The translations under genes were made by a program, and so were the position numbers. From Hormiphora californensis (lineage: Eukaryota > Ctenophora > Tentaculata > Cydippida > Pleurobrachiidae): a stretch of 64,000 bases of DNA. The stretch covers positions 4,994,032 to 5,058,031 of the forward strand of contig CM035359.1 in assembly GCA_020137815.1 (NCBI GenBank), read 5' to 3'. The notes under the pieces are model-generated. The model had not been told where the DNA came from, did not search any database, and saw nothing but the letters and a program-made list of their open reading frames with translations. This document shows, one piece after another, positions 57,901 to 64,000 of this stretch (the stretch's first letter is position 1; each line of letters opens with the position of its first letter).

Positions 57901-60900
57901 GAACAGAGCTCTTCAAGCAAAAATCTCAGCGATAATTCTAACTGATTTTTTCTGCTGGGTTCCGTTGAGCATTGTTTCATTTCTGCACCTCTCTGAAGCC
58001 ATAAATGCGTCAACTTGGTATCCCTTCTTTTCCATCCTCATAATCCCCATCAACTCGGTGATCAATCCCTTGCTGTATGATTCTACTTTCTACTTTGGTC
58101 TCTTTTGGGGGCCGGTACAGTTTTTTGGACGAACTGTGAATAGCCTCATAACGGCCCTCCAGACTTCAAACGAAATCGAACCGGTTGAAGGAACTCTACC
58201 TCACCATGAATCGGCGCTTTGAATGTTGTATGTGATTAACAAATCGTGTTCTTATAACAAGCAGTCATTAGAAGTCAGACGATACGTCTTTTTGGATTTC
58301 TAAACAGAGACCGTTGGAATCCCAATCTATTATAATAACTGTCACAATATTATAGACGTTAAAATTGTCAGCACTCGAGGAAGTCACTATCCCATAAACA
58401 ATTATTGTTGATTATGTAAAGCTATACTTATAAACAGATACATCAAGCTAATATATGCTATCTAATGTTTACAAATCTATCAAGCTAATATATGCGATCT
58501 AATCTAATGTTGACGTAAAATAATGTTTATGCAACAAGCTGTAAATGTATCAACTGTATCGAATTAATTACACTGCAGTACCTACTGTAGTAAAATTCAA
58601 TAAGCTTTTTTTCTTGTTAATAATAATAAAACATATAATGTGTGAGAGAGAATAATGGTTGGTTGTCAACTAAAAAGCCGTGAGACTTGGTCAGATGAGG
58701 AAGACACAAATAACTTGAGAATTCAGCCCAATAAAGCACTTTTAATCAATTAGTTAACTAAATACTTGGGCACGTCGCACAATCCCCTGTACGTAGCGCC
58801 AAACTAAATACTAATAATTTTCTTACCTTGCATGATCACTTTCATGGTAGGACTTGTTTTTGTGAGGGTCTGTTTAGGTAGGTGCCATGTAATAACCGTC
58901 TTGTAGTCCACATTCCTCTCACTATCATTGGGGAGAAAAAGTTAAACAACGTGATGTGTGACAAAGTGGTTAAGTAGTATGTGACAAAGTGATGTATGAC
59001 AAAGTGGTTTAAATGTTACAAAGTGGTAATGTGACAAAGTGGTTAGTATTTGGCAAAGTGGTTATGTGACAAAGTGTGGCCATCCCAAAGTGGCCCGGTT
59101 TGACAAAGTGGTTATATTAGACAAAGTAGAGGGTGTGACAAATTAATTACCTGTACATAATCTGGCTATCTGTGTATGTGTCAGAGTCGGAGCTAGCTCC
59201 AGACGTTGTGTCAACTGAAGAGGAGTCAGCGTACCAGACGTAGTCGCTGAAAAAAGGGAACAAGCTAATGATTGAACCCTGTCAAAACTGTGACAATGAT
59301 TATACAGTCGGACCCCCATTTACTGGGTTGCTCGGGGAAAATGGTTATTGCCCTGTAAATCAGGGTCTGATTTTCCATAACAACTCACTAGGTAACAGCG
59401 ACTCCGCTAACAACGTTATTGTTGCTCGTCTGAACGGTGAATGTTCCACCGTAACCAGAGATAAGAGATGCCGTTACTCCGCTGTACGTGGCGTGGTGGC
59501 TCTTGGCGAAGGTGGGCGCGACAACGTCTGAAAAAAGTGTGGTGGAATGGGGATTAATTAACTAACAGTGCGGTAAGCCCGAGCTTGAGTCGCCTGACAC
59601 TGTGTCCGTATGAACAATTCAAGTCCGAACTGTGGTAAATCTTGAGAGGGACAGTGTAGCTCCTATCAAATACATACCGTATGAGTTGCCCATGGTGATT
59701 CGTCCCTCCCAGTTATTTCCCTCCGAGGCTGGGAACTCAACTATACAAGTATACACCTAATGTGGGGAGCAAGTGCGTTACTAAGGGCGTTACTAAGGGC
59801 GTTTCTAAGGGCGTTACTAAGGGCGGCAGTTACTAAGGGGGGGGGGGTTACAGGTTACTTACTAAAGCATTTACTAAGAAAATAACATGATCCCCTGCTG
59901 TCAGAGCATTGGCCTGACAGATCCCCCGGTAGTTACAGTGCTGCTTGTAGTCGTATTACCGTAATGTAAATACAGTAAGGAGACACGCACGTTGCATAAC
60001 GCACGGCAAAAAGTGCATGTGTTCAGCATGTACTAGCGCCCTGATTGGCCACGGTTGCGCGTCGTCTTACTGTATCTCAGTTTTCCATTACCGTTTTCCC
60101 ACTACTGCAAGCGACCGTGTTACCTTGTGAGTGGCATATCGGGCTGCATTAGGATTCTTGATTGCCAGAGTGTAAGTCTCTACATTATCAGTTATTGATT
60201 TCTTGGAGGTGTAGTCAGCGTTACCGGTGGTTATCTCAGCACTATCTGTGGTGGGGGAGAGGGTTTAGTAGATCATGAGAGATGGAGCTTATCATAATAC
60301 TCAGGAGCTGAAAACATCACAAACCAACTACCCAGGGCGGCTCTATAAGCGATCCATCCCTAATTCTCCTACCCTCTACCACCTCTGATCGGGATAAATA
60401 TGAGTGCCATTAGAATCCTGAATCCTGATCATCAGATCTCATTCATGCAGTGAATGAATAATGATACTATTACAGTCGGACCCCGATTTAACGGCACCCT
60501 CGGGGGGAAGGGTTTTGTCCGCTAAATCGGGTTCAAATATGTATCAAGTATAACTTACTGAAGTACCATCGTGTCTGGGCGCCATCGTGATATGAGTTGT
60601 ATCTGCACGTGATCTCGATATCAACACCCTCCGCATAGTGGACTGTATCATCAGGCAATGCCACAACACCTGTCTCCATGGAGATGATATTATATTAGGA
60701 TAATTTATTGGTCAATGTAGTTATTTAATTCAGTAGATGCAACCAATATAATATTATGATTAGATTAAAAAAAATGATAATATAATATTACATTTAACTG
60801 GAAAGATAAAATTACTCACGTTTACTGTAAAGAATGACTTCATTCGATGTTATCGTTTCCACATTAGCAGTACTGTCAGTGGTAGCTACCTGATCGTATG

Positions 60901-63054
60901 TTGCAATGCACTTCACCTGTAAATATGGGAAGTTAGAGGTCTGATTTGAATTGGGGTTTGTATTAGTCACAATTAAGTATGGGAAGTTAGAGGTCTGATT
61001 TGAATTGGGGTTTGTAACAAAGGGTTAAAGTTTTATGCAACCTTTTAGCCCTTGCCTAGCTAGACTCTGTTTCGCGCGCCCCACACAAATGTAAAGGAGG
61101 GTTAGAACATAACCTTTTAGCCCACAATATAGGAATTTAAACTCACAGATTATATGTAATGCCATCCTTTACTAACCCACTAACCAATTAAGTAACCCAT
61201 TAATGAATCAACTCTTTCAATTAATAACCCACAACCGTACCTTTCCAAAGTCTCTTGCTCGGGTAGCGACTACGGTGAAAACGCTGTCTGCTCCATCTCC
61301 CCCTCCTGTTATTGTACCATGACCTGTCTCTCCATTCACATACCTAGGAGAGAGAAAGAGAGATTGTTACATTGAATAATGTGAGAGAAAGAGAGATTGA
61401 TACATTAACTAAGGCGAGAGAAAGAGAGATTGGTACATTAACTAAGGCGAGAGAAAGAGAGATTGGTACATTAACTAATGCGAGATATCCTAACCATTGA
61501 TATGTTGGGATGACCCTCGCACCACTGTTCCCCTCAGCAACTCGTGCTCGGCATTTGAACACCGCATTCTGGTCCTGTTCCACAAACTTGGTAGTCGGCT
61601 GCACCTCCATTCCTTGAAGAAGGGGTTATTGTCAGCTTCCTTATTTAAGGCAATATCAATAATGAATGCCCAAATAAGGTAATTCCCAGGAACCGACCGA
61701 AACAAGTAAACAACCAATCAGAATTCGTTATTTAGGTCACGTGACTGGTTATAATCAGCCAATCAGGAACCAGTATTTCCTGATTCGGTCGGTTCCTGGT
61801 AATTCCCAGATATAATAAAAACTCACGTCCAACATCCAGCCAGACGATCCGCTCGATAGTCTTCTCCAGTGAGGTCTCCGCGTCACGAACAAAGGTAAAG
61901 GTACATGTGTATTTTCCCTCTTCTGTCACAGTTACAGAACTGATATTGAGAGATGTCCTCCATCCCTCCTGGTCGTTTGTCTGAGGGCAGGGTTAACTGT
62001 CAGCTTCCTTGTTAGGTAATTAAAGGTACACCCAGATACGGAACTAAAGAATCTGACAAGTACTAAATCGGGATCAGATTTTGGTTACGAAGTCACCCCT
62101 GTGGGCTTTTGTGGAGGGGTAATTTCATTACCAAGATCAGATCGGTGCTAGGTTTTGTATAAAGGAAGACAATAGGGTCACAGCTTGACTGACTTGTCCC
62201 ACACCCCTTAGTCCTGTATGGCGGCGCCATACCCCATTTGATTCTCAAATGCGCTCAGATGGGGTCGCAGTGCCACACACCCCGGTTAGTCCACGTGTCT
62301 TACCGGGTGAAGGTAGTCAGCAGAGTCCTCATTGTATGTACTACTACTCAGGCTGGTACTTGTCTTGAACTCCCTGCAGGGGAAAGTAATAATACAGGGC
62401 TGGATTTTAATGAAAACTCAATTGTATCACTTAATCCTTGAATCCATGAGTCACAATGTAATTATTGTACCCACCAGTCAGTTCGATCCACCTCAAGAGT
62501 TGTGTATTCAAAGAGGTAGCATGCCATGTATGCCATGTCACCCTTCTTTTGCAGCTCATTCTCACTCTCCATCACTTAGGAAGGGGACATGTGTAATAAC
62601 ACAGGGGTTTATTCGTAAAGGAATGAGTTAAGTTTTAGTTCACTTTAGGACGTAATTAAATAATTTAAATGTGATATGAATATCTCACCCAGAACGTCAC
62701 TTTGAACGGTGTCAGACCAGTCTGATTTAGGGGTACTCCACGTGGAATGAGCGGCAGACAAAGTACACGTGTAGGTGAGATCGGTAACACCTGTAGTTGG
62801 GAGAGAGGGAGAGGGTGGAGGAAGAGAGTGGGGGAGGGAGACTGGGAGTGGGAGATAGAGATGGGAGGGAGAAAGAGATGTAAAGAGTGGAAGTTGGAGA
62901 GAGATAGAGAGTGGAGGAGGGAGATAGAGTAATATAGGGAAAGAGAGATAAAGAGTGAACTGCAGAGAAGATCCTGATACCTGATGAAGGGAGGTTGAAT
63001 GTGACTGTGTTGCTCGTCAGTCCGTAGATTGTATTCACGGACAGGCCCGAGGAA
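52931..63054 (-). CDS. Ig-like ectodomain half of the multidomain receptor
   Basis: Phase-consistent exons, 5' to 3': 63054-62981, 62790-62689, 62574-62475, 62373-62304, 61980-61827, 61612-61495, 61343-61241, 60916-60820, 60669-60559, 60245-60124, 59756-59678, 59527-59389, 59246-59151, 58921-58827, 53383-53303, 53044-52931. At least three Ig-like domains are split over two to three exons each, with the core Cys-Trp-YxC pattern (MACYLFEYTT, DRTDW, EEGKYTCTF; AVFKCRARVAEG, PTYQW, VKCIATY; IEITCRYNSY, TRWYF, HKVYTCIVEF). An earlier one is partial (LTYTCTLSAA). Next comes an FN3-like part (SGVAVTYDYVWYADSS; VITWHLPKQ) and a sushi-like Cys module (DSCAVNYNNIDG; CARKYLLTKN; YKYTCNVDTAITLPAC). The start lies beyond the window. 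Continuation into the exons at 32929-29430 is likely but the linking junction is not in phase. Confidence 0.78.
53400..54690. other. Intron/intergenic DNA upstream of 7TM receptor 2
   Basis: No exon. It contains two adjacent perfect hairpins: CCGGGTGGATGCCC with its complement (54040-54070) and ATGATCGTTTTAGCAC...GATCAT (54071-54104). Confidence 0.55.
54690..54957 (+). repeat. (CTTTCT)n then (CT)n tract directly before 7TM receptor 2
   Basis: About 27 tandem hexamers pass into a CT run and then AAAATACTGTTTTAG; the ATG is 4 nt after that AG. It has the look of an extended polypyrimidine tract and 3' splice site immediately upstream of the start codon. Long reading frames across it are pure repeat and not genes. 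Confidence 0.85.
54974..58222 (+). CDS. LDLa-containing 7TM receptor 2 (LGR/RXFP-like), one intron
   Basis: Exons 54974-57560 and 57684-58222 join in phase; 1,041 aa. Signal peptide MMVLIFVFGLLLTRVVAG. The ectodomain has about 50 Cys and LDLa-like modules: CNIHKGQLCDGHPDC, CNLKADCGDGSDERNC and CDGVVNCRDFSDEC. The 7TM region has NLGDLMIGIYLLLLSYFDF, STTGSQLSLFAMTMLSITRL (TM3, ITR in place of DRY/ERW), DFFCWVPLSIVSFLHL (CWxP) and NSVINPLLY (NPxxY). TM2-TM3 resembles relaxin/glycoprotein hormone receptors, but there are no leucine-rich repeats. The ligand is unknown. Frames are clean, unlike paralogue 1. It is nested opposite to the receptor intron between 58827 and 53383. Confidence 0.9.
58223..58826. 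other. 3' flank of 7TM receptor 2
   Basis: AT-rich, no exon. AATAAA-like signals near 58628 and 58731 may serve polyadenylation of the receptor. Confidence 0.45.
58940..59140. repeat. Degenerate TGACAAAGTGGTTA tandem repeat
   Basis: About nine irregular copies of GACAAAGTGGTT in the receptor intron between the exons at 59151 and 58921. Confidence 0.75.
59303..59372. mobile_element. Pogo/Tigger-like terminus fragment 1
   Basis: TACAGTCGGACCCCCATTTA with an inverted partner (GTAAATCAGGGTCTGA) about 50 bp on. TA plus CAGT termini suit pogo-type elements. It is a short remnant. Confidence 0.5.
60471..60540. mobile_element. Pogo/Tigger-like terminus fragment 2
   Basis: TACAGTCGGACCCCGATTTA with the inverted CTAAATCGGGTTC close by. 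Same family as the fragment at 59303, again only a remnant. Confidence 0.55.
61687..61798. mobile_element. hAT-like MITE, 112 bp, with 8-bp target duplication
   Basis: Same CAGGAACCGACCGAA termini as the copy at 7716-7824, flanked by GTAATTCC on both sides (61679-61686 and 61799-61806). The centre keeps a GTCACGTGAC palindrome. It sits in a receptor intron. Confidence 0.93.
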
Positions 63055-63546
63055 CTGAAACGAAAATATGATCAAAAGGGAAATATCAGGCCTATAATTA
63101 TAGCACTGGTGTCAGGGAACTCAGAATGGGGTGTGTTATGGCTTAAAGGGAGGGGTGTGTTAGGGAATGGTGTTAGAAATGTGCTTTATATCATTTAAAA
63201 GTTATCTAACGCAACTCGGTCGTCTAGACCATACAATCCACGTGCCATCTGGCATCTATTATATGATATATGTTCTTACAGCAGTAGCTCTTATAGAAGA
63301 AGCATTGGCATTCCGCATTGATAATTGCTCCTCCTTGGTCCTTTAGAAAGAAAAAATATCTCTCCCTCTCCATCTCGATACAATTACTTTCTCGCTTTCT
63401 TACTGAGATGCGTGACCTTTCTCTCCCTGTCGATGCAAGCTCTCTCCCCAAAAAATAATGGTTTGCTTCGTTGTTTTCCTATCTAAATTTAATTCTGCGT
63501 ATTGTGCTAGCTAGAACTAAACTACACTGTACACGGAATATATGTA

Positions 63547-63781
63547 TAGTAGGAGCGCTTAGATCACGTGCAAAAGTCGCGTGCCACCAAAAGTTTAGGT
63601 TACTGTCACTCCTTTGCTTTGCATCGAATCAAAAAATGACCCTAAAGTTTTTTTAAGATCTCGACAAGATCTTTCGAAAACTTGAGGGTTGTTTTTTGAT
63701 TCGATGCAAAGCAAAGGAGTGACAGTAACCTAAACTTCAGGTGGTGCACGACTTTTGCACGTGATCTAAGCGCTCCTACTA
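63547..63781. mobile_element. Inverted-repeat MITE, 235 bp
   Basis: TAGTAGGAGCGCTTAGATCA at the left and its reverse complement at the right, with symmetry along the arms (GTGACAGTAACCTAAAC; CGATGCAAAGCAAAGG) around an AAGATCTCGACAAGATCTT centre. No coding potential. Confidence 0.85.
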
Positions 63782-64000
63782 CATAATATGAAAAGGGCGG
63801 TAATTCAGGGCACGCCACGAATTTGTGAGCATGGTATCCTTGCATATTCAGAATGCCCTATGTCGTCCCTGGCCGGTGCAGCAGGGCTAGTTGTGGTCCC
63901 TTCGCCACCAATGTCCTCCTAGAGGTTCCCTCTATCGATTCCAACCGATTCTCATATGTGCTCAAGGGTGATAAGGCTCCATTTCCGGGTCGGCGCAGTT

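Overview
The window is animal (metazoan) nuclear DNA: intron-dense genes with GT-AG introns, Golgi N-glycan and sulfation enzymes, Ig/fibronectin-type receptor exons and 7TM receptors with LDLa modules. Short introns, compact and interleaved genes and many small foldback transposons suggest an early-branching invertebrate such as a sponge, but that placement is a guess. No rRNA, tRNA, CRISPR or bacterial-type operon was recognised.

Layout. (1) 243-5955, plus: an RBM26/RBM27-type RNA-binding protein, 17 exons with consistent phases. (2) 7251-27691, minus: a Golgi alpha-mannosidase II (MAN2A) gene, 24 exons rebuilt by hand from the type II membrane anchor to the stop codon. Its introns hold plus-strand genes (an SLC22-type transporter, a Golgi-type sulfotransferase and a broken thyroglobulin-type-1 secreted protein) and a dense set of mobile elements: a 1.9-kb MULE-like element with a 9-bp target duplication, a 1.3-kb inverted repeat, a TA-flanked 0.9-kb MITE, a hAT-like MITE and AT-rich palindromes. 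(3) 29430-63054, minus: exons of a large single-pass receptor or adhesion protein (Ig-like, sushi-like, Cys-rich, FN3-like, TM). Two opposite-strand paralogous LDLa-7TM receptor genes (36903-40729 and 54974-58222) and an 11-kb minisatellite (about 41.79-52.76 kb) lie between its exon groups.

Most notable observations. Two minisatellites appear to have grown out of splice junctions: a 34-bp array on the donor of a MAN2A exon and a 46-bp array on the acceptor of a receptor exon, so every unit carries a copy of a splice site. A 1,391-bp tandem duplication has doubled, in frame, the MAN2A exon carrying the LGNDF catalytic segment. Four genes show single-base frame breaks, which points either to residual assembly indels or to decay. 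The 11-kb satellite also has a 34-bp unit and carries kilobase-scale internal duplications.

How the genes relate: MAN2A and the nested sulfotransferase would both act on glycans in the Golgi. The two 7TM receptors and the Ig/FN3 receptor are cell-surface proteins. The RBM gene is a nuclear RNA-processing factor. Apart from physical nesting, nothing in the sequence shows that they share a pathway.
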